Source: Bacteroidota bacterium (GTDB lineage Bacteria; Bacteroidota; Ignavibacteria; UBA10030; BY39). Taken from it: a DNA stretch of 64,000 nt. The first letter of the stretch is position 1. Every line of letters starts with the position of its first letter. Under the pieces are notes generated by a model. It saw only the letters and a list, made by a program, of their open reading frames with translations, did no database searches and was not told where the DNA came from. The translations under genes and the position numbers were made by a program. Positions 19,244 to 28,394 of this stretch are shown here, piece by piece. The stretch spans positions 1 to 64,000 of the forward strand of contig JAUXOG010000132.1 of the NCBI GenBank assembly GCA_030682385.1. Direction: 5' to 3'.

Positions 19244-19273
19244 TGTTGTTCCTATTTTTTTAATTACGAATAA

Positions 19274-19893
<620 letters not shown>

Positions 19894-19933
19894 ACTTTCC
19901 TTTCCTATCTCACTGAATAGGTTTAAAGGTTAG

Positions 19934-20007
<74 letters not shown>

Positions 20008-20022
20008 AAATTTTTCTGTGTA

Positions 20023-20051
20023 AATTTATGGAAAATATACCCGAAAGGCAA
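20023..20051 (-). promoter_or_regulatory. Promoter of tRNA-Val (and possibly the pyr operon)
   Basis: On the minus strand TTGCCT is followed by 17 nt and TAAATT, ending 15 nt before the tRNA 5' end. I see no second good promoter between the tRNA and pyrR, so read-through may feed the pyr genes. Confidence 0.55.
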
Positions 20052-20093
20052 ATATTTGAAAGACAATTATTAAATACATATATTAAATCAAAA

Positions 20094-20540
20094 ATGGAAA
20101 CACGTATATTAAAATCACATAAGAAGATAGCCCTTGTTGCACACGACAACAAAAAAAATGATTTGATAGAATGGGCGCGATTTAACAGAGGACTACTCGC
20201 GGAACATAAATTATTTGCAACAGGAACAACCGGGCGATTATTAGAAAAAGAACTCAATTTAGAAATTGTAAAATTAGAAAGCGGTCCGCTCGGCGGCGAC
20301 CAGCAAATCGGGGCGAAGATAGTTGAAGGTGAAATCGATTTCTTGATTTTCTTTTGGGACCCGCTCGAATCACTCTCGCACGACCCTGATATAAAAGCCC
20401 TCCTGCGACTAACCGTCGTTTGGAATATACCGGTCGCCTGCAATCGCGCAACAGCCGATTTCATAATTTCGTCGCCTTTGATGTCGAACGAGTATGAAAG
20501 AGCAATGCCCATTTATGAAGACTATAAAAAAAGGATGTAA
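20094..20540 (+). CDS. mgsA: Methylglyoxal synthase
   Basis: It converts dihydroxyacetone phosphate to methylglyoxal, an overflow bypass of lower glycolysis. Conserved segments are IALVAHDNKK, FATGTTGRLLE, SGPLGGDQQIGA (with the catalytic Asp region) and FFWDPLESLSHDPDIKALLR. The ORF track begins at 20028, but I choose ATG 20094: it gives METRILKSHKKIALVAHD, matching the usual 150-residue family start, and the upstream start would sit inside the divergent tRNA promoter. No good ribosome binding site is visible before either. Confidence 0.93.
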   Translation: METRILKSHKKIALVAHDNKKNDLIEWARFNRGLLAEHKLFATGTTGRLLEKELNLEIVKLESGPLGGDQQIGAKIVEGEIDFLIFFWDPLESLSHDPDIKALLRLTVVWNIPVACNRATADFIISSPLMSNEYERAMPIYEDYKKRM

Positions 20541-20550
20541 TCACAACCCT

Positions 20551-21612
20551 ATGCACAAACAAATCATTACCTCAAACGGAAAGCTAACACTTCCAAAAGG
20601 ATACAAACCTTCTTTAAATTTACGCACTACGGAAGAAGCAATAAAATTTATCAAGGATTATTTTCAAATTAATTTAGCTAAAGAATTAAATCTAAAAAGA
20701 ATCTCTGCGCCCATTATTGTATTAAGTAATACCGGACTCAACGATAACTTAACAGGCACTGAAACACCGGTTAGTTTTAATGTTAAGTCAATGAACGAGA
20801 CGGCTGAAATTGTTCAATCACTGGCGAAGTGGAAACGTAATGCTCTTGCCGATTATAGTTTCAAATATGGCGAAGGACTTTACACCGATATGAATGCCCT
20901 ACGCCCGCATGAAATTCCCGATAATTTACATTCAATCTATGTTGACCAATGGGATTGGGAAAAAATAATTAACGACAAAGAACGGAATTTAAATTTCTTA
21001 AAATTTATAGTTCGCAAAATCTATAAAGTAATTAAACGAACCGAGAATAGAGTTTGCAACAAATATGAACAGATAGAACAATCTTTCCTCCCGACCAATA
21101 TACACTTCATACACAGTGAAGAACTTGAAAGTAAATACCCATCGCTTTCGCCACAGGAACGCGAACATGCAATTTGCAAAGAAAAGGGAGCGGTTTTTGT
21201 AATCGGTATCGGTGCGAAATTAAGTAACGGTTCACCGCACGACAGTCGAGCAGCCGATTATGATGATTGGTCAACCGAAACCCGAAATGGTTACAAAGGT
21301 TTGAACGGCGATATACTTGTTTGGAATCCTGTGCTTGGTCGTGCGTACGAACTTTCTTCGATGGGTATAAGAGTAAATAAAGATTCCTTATTACAACAAC
21401 TACACATTAAAGGAGAAACAGCCAAAGTAAAATTATACTACCACCAAAGATTGTTAAAAGGAGAATTACCTCTGACTATCGGCGGGGGTATCGGACAATC
21501 GAGATTATGTATGTTCTTTTTGAGAAAAGCACACATCGGCGAAGTTCAAGCGAGCATCTGGACCAACGAAACAAGAAACCTCTGTAAGCAACATAATATA
21601 TTTTTGTTGTGA
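20551..21612 (+). CDS. asnA: Aspartate-ammonia ligase (asparagine synthetase A)
   Basis: AsnA makes asparagine from aspartate, ammonia and ATP and is related to class II aminoacyl-tRNA synthetases. Conserved segments are NDNLTGTETPVSF, LAKWKRNAL, GEGLYTDMNALRP, YVDQWDWEK, DYDDWSTETRNGYKGLNGDILVWNP and IGGGIGQSRLCMF. I choose ATG 20551 (MHKQIITSNGK) over the track start at 20494, which lies inside mgsA; an AAGGATG motif lies about 14 nt upstream. The product has 353 residues, slightly longer than the E. coli enzyme. Confidence 0.95.
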   Translation: MHKQIITSNGKLTLPKGYKPSLNLRTTEEAIKFIKDYFQINLAKELNLKRISAPIIVLSNTGLNDNLTGTETPVSFNVKSMNETAEIVQSLAKWKRNALADYSFKYGEGLYTDMNALRPHEIPDNLHSIYVDQWDWEKIINDKERNLNFLKFIVRKIYKVIKRTENRVCNKYEQIEQSFLPTNIHFIHSEELESKYPSLSPQEREHAICKEKGAVFVIGIGAKLSNGSPHDSRAADYDDWSTETRNGYKGLNGDILVWNPVLGRAYELSSMGIRVNKDSLLQQLHIKGETAKVKLYYHQRLLKGELPLTIGGGIGQSRLCMFFLRKAHIGEVQASIWTNETRNLCKQHNIFLL

Positions 21613-21618
21613 GGTTAT

Positions 21619-23025
21619 ATGATGGAATTTAATTATAACAAAATTAAACGCCCAGATTTAGAAAAGATAAAAGAGATTGTTGGCAGTGAAAATGTTTTTA
21701 CTGAAGAAGAAACACGAAACATTTACGGCAGCGATGAAACTGAAGATTTTAAATTTCCACCCGAAGTTGTTGTAAAACCAACTGACACACAACAGGTTTC
21801 AAAAATTCTAAAATTGGCAAACGAAAATAATATTCCTGTAACTCCGCGAGGGGGCGGCACAGGGCTTTCAGGCGGTGCGTTACCTATTTATGGTGGGATA
21901 TGTCTTTCGCTGGAAAAGTTTAACCGGATAATTGAGATTGATGAGAAGAATTTTCAAGCTGTGGTCAAGCCGGGGGTAATAACACAAACATTCCAGGAAG
22001 AATTGGAAAATCGTGGTTTGTTTTATCCACCCGATCCGGCATCGCGAGGGAGTTGTATGTTAGGCGGCAATTTGGCTGAAAACTCCGGAGGTCCACACGC
22101 TGTAAAATATGGAGTTACAAAAGATTATGTGTTGAGTATTGAAGCAGTTTTGCCGACCGGCGAGATAATAAGCACCGGCTCACGAACTCTGAAAAATGTA
22201 AGCGGCTACAACCTAACCCAACTTATTATTGGCAGCGAAGGAACTTTGGCAGTGATTACAAAAATCATAGTTCGTTTAATTCCACTTCCAAAACTTCGAA
22301 AAGTTATGTTAGTAGCTTTCAACTCGATCGAAGATTCCGTTTCGGCAGTTGCAAGCATTTTTCAGAAAGGAATTACTCCCGCTGCAATCGAGTTTATGGA
22401 AAAGTCGGCAATAAAAGCCGTTGAGGAAAAAAAAGATAAAAAATTTCCGAACAGCAATGCAGAAGCACATCTTCTGATTGAAGTTGATGGAAACTATGAA
22501 GAGATTTTGAATAAAGAAATTGAAACAATTGCCGGAGTAGTTGAGCAGCACAATTCACTCGATATTTTACTTGCGGAAGACAGACAAAAAGTGAATGATG
22601 TTTGGGATTTACGTAGAAGTATAGGTGAAGCAGTAAAATCAATTTCAGCTTACAAAGAGGAAGATACGGTTGTTCCACGTGCACACTTACCCCAGCTTGT
22701 AAAAGGTGTGAAAGAGATTTGTAACAGATATGGAATTACATCCATTTGTTACGGGCACGCAGGCGATGGAAATGTTCACGTGAATATTTTAAAGGATAAA
22801 CTGGATGATAAAACCTGGGATGAGAATATTGATAAAGCCATACGAGAAATTTTCCAACTCACCGTATCATTAGGAGGAACAATCTCAGGCGAACACGGTA
22901 TTGGTTACTCACAAAAATCGTATTTACCGATTGCTCTTTCTGAAATCGAAATACAATTAATGCGAAAGATTAAACAATTATTCGATCCGAATAATATTTT
23001 AAATCCGGGAAAAATATTCGTATGA
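21619..23025 (+). CDS. FAD-linked 2-hydroxyacid oxidase (GlcD/D-lactate dehydrogenase type)
   Basis: This VAO/PCMH-family flavoprotein oxidises a 2-hydroxyacid such as glycolate or D-lactate. The PCMH FAD domain (about residues 45-220) has TPRGGGTGLSGGALPIYGG, PPDPASRGSCMLGGNLAENSGG and SGYNLTQLIIGSEGTLAVI. The C-terminal oxidase domain has CYGHAGDGNVHVNIL and GGTISGEHGIGYSQKSYL. The length of 468 residues matches GlcD. No GlcE or GlcF partners are adjacent, so the electron acceptor is unknown. MgsA makes methylglyoxal, which is detoxified to D-lactate, so a link with mgsA nearby is possible. Confidence 0.9.
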   Translation: MMEFNYNKIKRPDLEKIKEIVGSENVFTEEETRNIYGSDETEDFKFPPEVVVKPTDTQQVSKILKLANENNIPVTPRGGGTGLSGGALPIYGGICLSLEKFNRIIEIDEKNFQAVVKPGVITQTFQEELENRGLFYPPDPASRGSCMLGGNLAENSGGPHAVKYGVTKDYVLSIEAVLPTGEIISTGSRTLKNVSGYNLTQLIIGSEGTLAVITKIIVRLIPLPKLRKVMLVAFNSIEDSVSAVASIFQKGITPAAIEFMEKSAIKAVEEKKDKKFPNSNAEAHLLIEVDGNYEEILNKEIETIAGVVEQHNSLDILLAEDRQKVNDVWDLRRSIGEAVKSISAYKEEDTVVPRAHLPQLVKGVKEICNRYGITSICYGHAGDGNVHVNILKDKLDDKTWDENIDKAIREIFQLTVSLGGTISGEHGIGYSQKSYLPIALSEIEIQLMRKIKQLFDPNNILNPGKIFV

Positions 23026-23041
23026 AACTTATTTGGATTTG

Positions 23042-23932
23042 ATGTCTATTATCGGTGAAATATCTGCATTAATCACAGCATTCTTCTGGTCGGGTTCGTC
23101 AATTTCGTTCGCGGAAGCAACAAAAAGAGCCGGGTCGGTATTAGTCAATGTTGCACGTTTGATCATTGCGGCATTCCTTCTACTAATCACAATTCTAATT
23201 GCTCAAATCAGTTTACAACTTTCATCAACACAATATACTTGTTTAGTAGTTAGCGGAATTATTGGTTTAACTTTCGGCGATACATTTCTCTTCAAAGCAT
23301 ATCAACAACTCGGTGCACGAGTTACTTCGTTGATAATGTCGTTTGCTCCGGCAGTGAGTGCTTTGTTGGCATTTATTTTTTTAGGCGAGGTTCTGTCAAT
23401 TCAGGATATAATGGGAATACTCATAACAATCGCAGGTATCGCGATTGTGGTTCTCGAAAAAAAGGAAAATGTTTCGCTCAGGCGGACATTTTTTAACATC
23501 GGTTTATTGATGGCATTTTTAGGTGCAGTCGGCCAAGGGAGCGGGTTAGTCTTTGCAAAAATGGCTTTTAACGAAGGTGATATTAACGGTTTTGCTGCAA
23601 CTTTTATACGAATCGCTGCCGGTTTAATCACTTTATTTCCGATAGCTTTAATTTCGGGACGATTAAAAAATCCTTTCAAAACATTCTCAGCCGACAAACA
23701 AGCTTTTAAATTTACGATGTTAGGTGCACTGATGGGCCCTTACTTCGGTATAACATTTAGCTTAATCGCAATTTCGCATACGAAAGTCGGTATTGCAGCA
23801 ACGATTATGGCGATCGTTCCGATACTAATGCTGCCGTTAGTAAAATATTTTTATAAAGAGACAATAACTAAGCGGGCTGTTGTGGGAGCTTTTGTAGCAG
23901 TAGCCGGTGTTGCTTTATTATTCTTGTTTTAA
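23042..23932 (+). CDS. EamA-type drug/metabolite transporter
   Basis: About ten hydrophobic helices are arranged as two EamA repeats (residues about 5-140 and 150-295). Typical segments are FLGEVLSIQDIMGILITIAGIAIVVLE and the C-terminal KETITKRAVVGAFVAVAGVALLFLF. The substrate cannot be predicted. The ORF track used TTG 23033; ATG 23042 gives the better start. Its 3' end overlaps the convergent xdhC end by four bases. Confidence 0.85.
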   Translation: MSIIGEISALITAFFWSGSSISFAEATKRAGSVLVNVARLIIAAFLLLITILIAQISLQLSSTQYTCLVVSGIIGLTFGDTFLFKAYQQLGARVTSLIMSFAPAVSALLAFIFLGEVLSIQDIMGILITIAGIAIVVLEKKENVSLRRTFFNIGLLMAFLGAVGQGSGLVFAKMAFNEGDINGFAATFIRIAAGLITLFPIALISGRLKNPFKTFSADKQAFKFTMLGALMGPYFGITFSLIAISHTKVGIAATIMAIVPILMLPLVKYFYKETITKRAVVGAFVAVAGVALLFLF

Positions 23933-24978
23933 TATGAGATTTTTTTGTGGCTCACACTATGAGTAATATTTTTTCTTCTCACACTAACCATTTCGGCAAC
24001 AATACTCACCGCAATCTCCTCCACCGAAATTGCACCAATGTCTAAACCGACCGGTGCAAATATATTTTTCAGTTTCGCCTCCTCTACTCCCTTCGCTAAA
24101 AGATTTTTATAGGAAACTAAAACCTTCCTTTTACTTCCAATCATTCCGATATATTTTGGCTTGAACTTTAACACCTGCTCGAGCACTAATTCATCGTAGC
24201 TGTGCCCGCGAGTTACTATAATTACAAAAGCTGTTTCTTCGATTTTAAGATGTTCAGAAATATTTCTGAAAGGTAAGCATATCGTTTTGTCAACCTCCGG
24301 AAATTTATCACGGTCTGTGTATTCAACACGGTCGTCAACTATAGTAACGCTGAATCCGCACTGGGCAGCAAATCTTGAAACTGCTTTCCCGACATGCCCG
24401 CCTCCGAAAATATAAAGCGGCGATTTTCCCTCGATTGGCTCATAGATGTATAAATCATCCTCAAAATTTTGCATCACCGGAGTAAATTTTTCTAATACAT
24501 TTTTAGGGAACGATTTAATTTCACGTAATTCGCCTGCCAGCAATTGGCTATTTTTATCAAGAATCGATTTTTCCGAATTATTATCTTTGCCAATTTTGGT
24601 TACGAGTATGGTTTCAAGTCCGGCGTCGCATCTTTCAGCAAGTTTTTGGAACAGCAGTTGGTGCGAAATGTTTATCGGTTCGATTAATACTTTCAGAGTT
24701 CCGCCGCATATTAAACCGGTTTCTGCATCGTCGTCATTCAACTCGAAATCCAAAATTACAGTATATTTTTTATCCTGAATTGCAGCCCCTCTTCGCATAA
24801 CAGCATCTTCGACACATCCCCCACCGATTGTCCCGGCAATCCGGTTTCCATCTATGCCGAGCAGCATTTTCGATTGTGCGGGGGCGGGAGTTGAGCCTGA
24901 TGTCCACACAATTGTGGCAAGCATGCCTTGTTGGTTTAACTCAAGGTAATTACATATTTTTTCGAATATATTTTTCAT
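23929..24978 (-). CDS. XdhC/CoxI-family molybdenum hydroxylase maturation factor
   Basis: XdhC proteins bind molybdenum cofactor, help its sulfuration and insert it into xanthine dehydrogenase-type enzymes. The N-terminal XdhC_CoxI domain shows ATIVWTSGSTPAPAQSKMLL and GTIGGGCVEDAVM. The C-terminal Rossmann domain shows YIFGGGHVGKAVSRFAAQCGF, the RGHSYDELVL segment and GMIGSKRKV. I take the second Met (24978, MKNIFEKIC) as start; the track start lies inside the MocA-like gene upstream, with which it overlaps. It should serve one or both Mo hydroxylases of this island. Confidence 0.9.
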   Translation of the reverse strand: MKNIFEKICNYLELNQQGMLATIVWTSGSTPAPAQSKMLLGIDGNRIAGTIGGGCVEDAVMRRGAAIQDKKYTVILDFELNDDDAETGLICGGTLKVLIEPINISHQLLFQKLAERCDAGLETILVTKIGKDNNSEKSILDKNSQLLAGELREIKSFPKNVLEKFTPVMQNFEDDLYIYEPIEGKSPLYIFGGGHVGKAVSRFAAQCGFSVTIVDDRVEYTDRDKFPEVDKTICLPFRNISEHLKIEETAFVIIVTRGHSYDELVLEQVLKFKPKYIGMIGSKRKVLVSYKNLLAKGVEEAKLKNIFAPVGLDIGAISVEEIAVSIVAEMVSVRRKNITHSVSHKKISY

Positions 24979-25540
24979 ATAACTCAGGGTTATCAATGTT
25001 TAACAAAATGCCTTCTTCCTCAGTCTGAATTTCTACAACTTCGTTATGATGCGCCCATACTACAGCACGGGCACCAACATCGTGTGGCGCGCGCATTAAT
25101 TCAAAGAATAAAGAAGATGAAAATATTATCGGGTGGCCTCTCTTTGCATCGAATATCGGTATAACGATTGGTGGCTTTGTTTTCATGTATGCTTCAATCA
25201 GTTTTTTTATCAATTCAGTTGAGATTAAAGGTCTATCAATCGGACAAATCATAATCGCATCGCAATCTTTGGGGACACTTCTGATAGCTGCTTGTATCGA
25301 AGAGAGTTGTCCTTTTTGATAATTCTCATTAATTATGAAACTAACATTCAAATCTGGAAGTTGAGTTATGATTTTATCAGAATCATGTCCTAATACGACA
25401 CTAATTTCATGTAACCCAGCATTCCGCAATGTTGCCACAAGATGTTCAAGAAAAGTCTTCCCATGAATTTGAAGAAGTGCCTTGGGCGAGCCCATGCGAC
25501 TGGATTCACCGGCAGCGAGTATGACTGCATAAATTGACAT
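24950..25540 (-). CDS. MocA-like molybdenum cofactor nucleotidyltransferase
   Basis: The nucleotide-binding start YAVILAAGESSRMGSPKALL and the metal-site segment MICPIDRPLIS identify the NTP_transf_3 family. Members such as MocA (YgfJ in the E. coli purine cluster) add CMP to molybdopterin to form the dinucleotide cofactor used by hydroxylases. The start is ATG 25540; the track used an upstream TTG. It overlaps xdhC downstream and the small ORF upstream, giving a three-gene unit for cofactor supply. Confidence 0.88.
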   Translation of the reverse strand: MSIYAVILAAGESSRMGSPKALLQIHGKTFLEHLVATLRNAGLHEISVVLGHDSDKIITQLPDLNVSFIINENYQKGQLSSIQAAIRSVPKDCDAIMICPIDRPLISTELIKKLIEAYMKTKPPIVIPIFDAKRGHPIIFSSSLFFELMRAPHDVGARAVVWAHHNEVVEIQTEEEGILLNIDNPELYEKYIRKNM

Positions 25541-25542
25541 AA

Positions 25543-25761
25543 TCAATCTGGATTAGTGATAAACATCTTTTCGATGTTTGGTATGCCACGTTTTTTCAAG
25601 TAATCTTTAAGATTTATGCCCTTACCTTTTACCAGCTTTGCTTTCTTTAATTCTTCTCTGTCTTCAATAAATTCAATTAATTCATTCAAAGTTGGATTAC
25701 TTCTTAATTTTTCCCATTCACCCCGGTCAATCCGAATTTCTTTTTTGGTTTTAGTTAACAT
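25543..25761 (-). CDS. Small antitoxin-like protein
   Basis: From ATG 25761, which has AGGA eight bases upstream, the frame gives 72 residues: MLTKTKKEIRIDRGEWEKLR then an acidic-helical middle and KDYLKKRGI near the C-terminus. The layout resembles antitoxin-type small proteins, but no toxin gene is adjacent and I do not assign a family. Its stop overlaps the region just before the MocA-like start, so it is probably cotranscribed with the cofactor genes. Confidence 0.55.
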   Translation of the reverse strand: MLTKTKKEIRIDRGEWEKLRSNPTLNELIEFIEDREELKKAKLVKGKGINLKDYLKKRGIPNIEKMFITNPD

Positions 25762-25819
25762 TGCTTTTCCTATTAAATTTCTTTTCAATTAAATTTAATA
25801 AATTAAAAGTATCTTCACA

Positions 25820-25861
25820 AATAAAAAATCAGATAGCAGAATTTTGTTTCCACTATCTGAT
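25820..25861 (-). terminator. Intrinsic terminator after the ygeW-type gene
   Basis: On the minus strand ATCAGATAG pairs perfectly with CTATCTGAT across a 16-nt loop, followed by TTTTTTATTTG. It lies about 80 nt after the ygeW stop and so closes the ygeX-like/ygeY/ygeW transcript, separating it from the MocA-like and xdhC unit. Confidence 0.7.
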
Positions 25862-25941
25862 AATTTTGATACTCCCAACTCAATAGCCATCGGTTTATGA
25901 CTAATTGACTATTAACTATTAACCATCAACAAATGACTTTC

Positions 25942-26943
25942 CTACATCGTCAACGCCATAACCGCTTTACATGTATGCAAACGATTTTCCGCTTCGGGAA
26001 ATACACGTGAGTGCGGTCCATCTATAACAGCATCGGTAACTTCGTATCCGCGATCTGCGGGTAAGCAGTGCATATAGATAGAATTCTTTGCAGTCAACTT
26101 CATTTTCTGTTCATCGCAAATCCAATTTTTATATTTCTTCGAAATCTCTAAAGCTTTTTCGGGTGTGTGGAAAAGAGATTCAATCCCCCACGATTTTGGA
26201 TAAACGATATGAGCGCCTTCAAAGGCTTCGTCCATGTTATCTACAATTTCGAACTTTGTTCCGTTTTCTTTTGCAGCTTTCTTTGCGTATTCGACTTCGC
26301 TATCCATCAGTTTATATTCCGGCGGATGAGCAAGTACTACATCAAGTCCGAAGCGCGGCATCAAAGTTATCAGACCTTGCGGTACGGACATTGGCTTTGC
26401 ATAACTCGGTGCGTAAGCCCACGATACGGCAATTTTTTTACCGCGTAAGTTCTTTCCGAACTCTTCTCGTATTGTCATCAAGTCGGCAAGCGCTTGGAAC
26501 GGATGGTCGATATCGCATTGCATATTCATAACCGGCACATCGGCATGCTCAGCAACTTCACGCATATACTTGTTGCCTTCGCCCGGAACTAAGTCGTGGC
26601 GGATTGCGATTGCATGACCGTAACTCGATAGAATTATTCCCATATCTTTCGGCGATTCACCGTGTGCAACTTGTGAAGTTTCGGCAGATATAAAGTGAGC
26701 GTGACCTCCAAGCTGTGTTAACCCTGCCTCAAATGAATTGCGTGTTCGGGTAGATTTGTCGAAGAAAAACAAGAAGTTTGTCTTGTCTGGTAGATAGCGA
26801 TGTGGCTGTCCTTTTCTAAAACGTTTCTTTAAATCTGCTGCAACTTTTAGTGCAAGCTCAATTTCCTTTACTGACCAGTCCTTTGTTTCGATGTAATCCT
26901 TTCCGCGGACTGTATTCGGAAGTTTTGGTAGTTTTGTTGGCAT
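25942..26943 (-). CDS. ygeW: YgeW-type carbamoyltransferase
   Basis: It belongs to the aspartate/ornithine carbamoyltransferase superfamily. The carbamoyl-phosphate motif is FFDKSTRTRNSFEAG (about residue 60), followed by HPFQALADLMTI (about 145) and the C-terminal HCLPADRGYEVTDAVID. The 333 residues carry an insertion-containing middle (AVSWAYAPSYAKPMSVPQGL) as in the knotted transcarbamylases. The physiological substrate of YgeW is not settled; in purine-degrading clusters it is thought to release carbamoyl phosphate, hence ATP. Neighbours ygeY, a PLP enzyme and ssnA support this name over ornithine carbamoyltransferase. Confidence 0.8.
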   Translation of the reverse strand: MPTKLPKLPNTVRGKDYIETKDWSVKEIELALKVAADLKKRFRKGQPHRYLPDKTNFLFFFDKSTRTRNSFEAGLTQLGGHAHFISAETSQVAHGESPKDMGIILSSYGHAIAIRHDLVPGEGNKYMREVAEHADVPVMNMQCDIDHPFQALADLMTIREEFGKNLRGKKIAVSWAYAPSYAKPMSVPQGLITLMPRFGLDVVLAHPPEYKLMDSEVEYAKKAAKENGTKFEIVDNMDEAFEGAHIVYPKSWGIESLFHTPEKALEISKKYKNWICDEQKMKLTAKNSIYMHCLPADRGYEVTDAVIDGPHSRVFPEAENRLHTCKAVMALTM

Positions 26944-26986
26944 ATGTTTTCCTTAGTTAATTTATTTGTGTTTTATTATTATTCTT

Positions 26987-27092
26987 AAAAACTGTTAAAA
27001 CAGTTACCGAATTATTTTTATGGTATTAACCCACGACTTAAGTCGTGGGTTATGTAAAAAAACTATATATGAAAACCGTTTTAACGGTTTAA
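26987..27092. repeat. Composite palindromic repeat, copy 1
   Basis: A perfect 24-bp palindrome (half-site AACCCACGACTT, 27028-27051) is flanked by two smaller palindromes, aaCTGTTaaAACAGtt on the left and AAACCGTTTTAACGGTTT on the right. The same arrangement recurs at 59250-59395, so it is a dispersed element. It lies between ygeY and ygeW. Confidence 0.7.
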
Positions 27093-27094
27093 AA

Positions 27095-28303
27095 CTATTT
27101 GGTTAGCTTTAGATACTCAAAAGGAAATGCCGCATACCACGCCGCCGCTTTTACAAGATGATCAACCGGAATTTGCTCGGTTGCCATGTGTGCATAAATT
27201 TCGTTTCCGGGTCCGACGCCAACACACGGAATTCCGTGCATTCCCATAATTGCAACACCGTTCGTGCTGAAAACCCATCTGTTAACAACCGGCTGTTCGT
27301 TAAATAATTTTTTGTATGTACTAACACCCGCATTTAAAACCTGATGGTCTTCAGGCAAAAGCCAGGTTGGATAATATTTTTTTGTGGGATAAGTTAAACC
27401 TTTCCAGCTTGGAACAGTATAATCGAGCACAACGACTTCAGCATTTACCTTTTTAACACTTTCTAATTCTTGAATTTCTTTTACTGCTGATTCCCACGTT
27501 TCAGTTGCTGCAAGTCGTCTATCAAGATGAATTGTAGCAGAGTCGGCAACAGCGCAAAGCGAGGGTGTCGTGGAACGAATTTCTGAAATCGTTACAGTTC
27601 CTTTTCCGAGGAACGGTTCACCGGACAATCTTTCATTCAGTTTTTCAATATCTAAAACAATTGGAGCCATTTTGTAAACAGCATTATCGCCACGCTCCGG
27701 TGCAGAGCCGTGGCAAGAGATTCCTTTCACTCGAACTTCAATCTCCATCCGACCGCGTTGACCACGATAAACACCGAGGTTAGTCGGTTCAGCAATTACG
27801 ACAACTTCAGGTCTTAATTTTAATTCGTTGATAATATATTGCCAGCAGAGTCCGTCGCAATCTTCTTCCTGAACACTGCCTACAATGTAAAGTGTAAAGT
27901 CATCTTGCAATCCCAAATCCTTGATAATTTTCCCGCCGTAAACGAGAGATGCCATAGCACCTTTCATATCGCAAGCACCGCGACCGTAAATAATGCCGCC
28001 TTTCATTGCACCGATGAATGGGTCGACAGTCCAATTTTCAGGATTACCAACATCTACAGTATCGATGTGTGCATCCATTGCGATGATATGCTTACCGTTT
28101 CCGATTCTGCCAAGAATATTTCCCATTCCATCTATTATAATTTCATCGTAACCGATTTTTTCCATCTCTTGTTTAATCCGTTCAACAACTTTTCCTTCCT
28201 GACTGCTTACAGATTTAATTGCGATAATGTCGCGAAGGAATTGTGCTACTTCTTTTTCATTCTTTTTTGCTTGGGCGTATATTAGTTGATAATTGAGTTC
28301 CAT
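27095..28303 (-). CDS. ygeY: YgeY-type M20 metallohydrolase
   Basis: M20 zinc hydrolases cleave amide bonds of small molecules. Metal ligands are visible in AMDAHIDTVDVG, the GRGACDMKGAMASL segment, and SVQEEDCDGLCW (catalytic Glu pair), with the C-terminal His likely in GPGNEIYAHMATEQIP. At 402 residues it matches the E. coli YgeY length (selenium-metabolism hydrolase). It is probably intracellular. It follows the PLP enzyme gene by 91 nt and precedes ygeW, the same pairing as in E. coli. Confidence 0.87.
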   Translation of the reverse strand: MELNYQLIYAQAKKNEKEVAQFLRDIIAIKSVSSQEGKVVERIKQEMEKIGYDEIIIDGMGNILGRIGNGKHIIAMDAHIDTVDVGNPENWTVDPFIGAMKGGIIYGRGACDMKGAMASLVYGGKIIKDLGLQDDFTLYIVGSVQEEDCDGLCWQYIINELKLRPEVVVIAEPTNLGVYRGQRGRMEIEVRVKGISCHGSAPERGDNAVYKMAPIVLDIEKLNERLSGEPFLGKGTVTISEIRSTTPSLCAVADSATIHLDRRLAATETWESAVKEIQELESVKKVNAEVVVLDYTVPSWKGLTYPTKKYYPTWLLPEDHQVLNAGVSTYKKLFNEQPVVNRWVFSTNGVAIMGMHGIPCVGVGPGNEIYAHMATEQIPVDHLVKAAAWYAAFPFEYLKLTK

Positions 28304-28339
28304 ATTTAAATTATTTTTGATTTTAGTTTATGGTTATTC

Positions 28340-28359
28340 ATTATGTAATTTTACATAAT
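28340..28359. promoter_or_regulatory. Perfect inverted repeat before ygeY (possible operator or weak hairpin)
   Basis: ATTATGTAA and its exact reverse complement are separated by two bases. It lies 37 nt upstream of the ygeY start, between ygeY and the PLP enzyme gene. It could be a regulator site or a weak RNA hairpin; no consensus known to me matches. Confidence 0.3.
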
Positions 28360-28394
28360 CTATTTTTACATAAGATAAAATATTTCATTTTCCC

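Noticed and set aside
20028-20093. Upstream part of the mgsA ORF as coding sequence
   Set aside because: The tRNA-Val promoter occupies this stretch, the encoded residues do not match the methylglyoxal synthase family, and the start at 20094 gives the expected length.
20494-20550. Early start of the asnA ORF
   Set aside because: It overlaps mgsA in another frame, and the family alignment begins after the internal Met at 20551.
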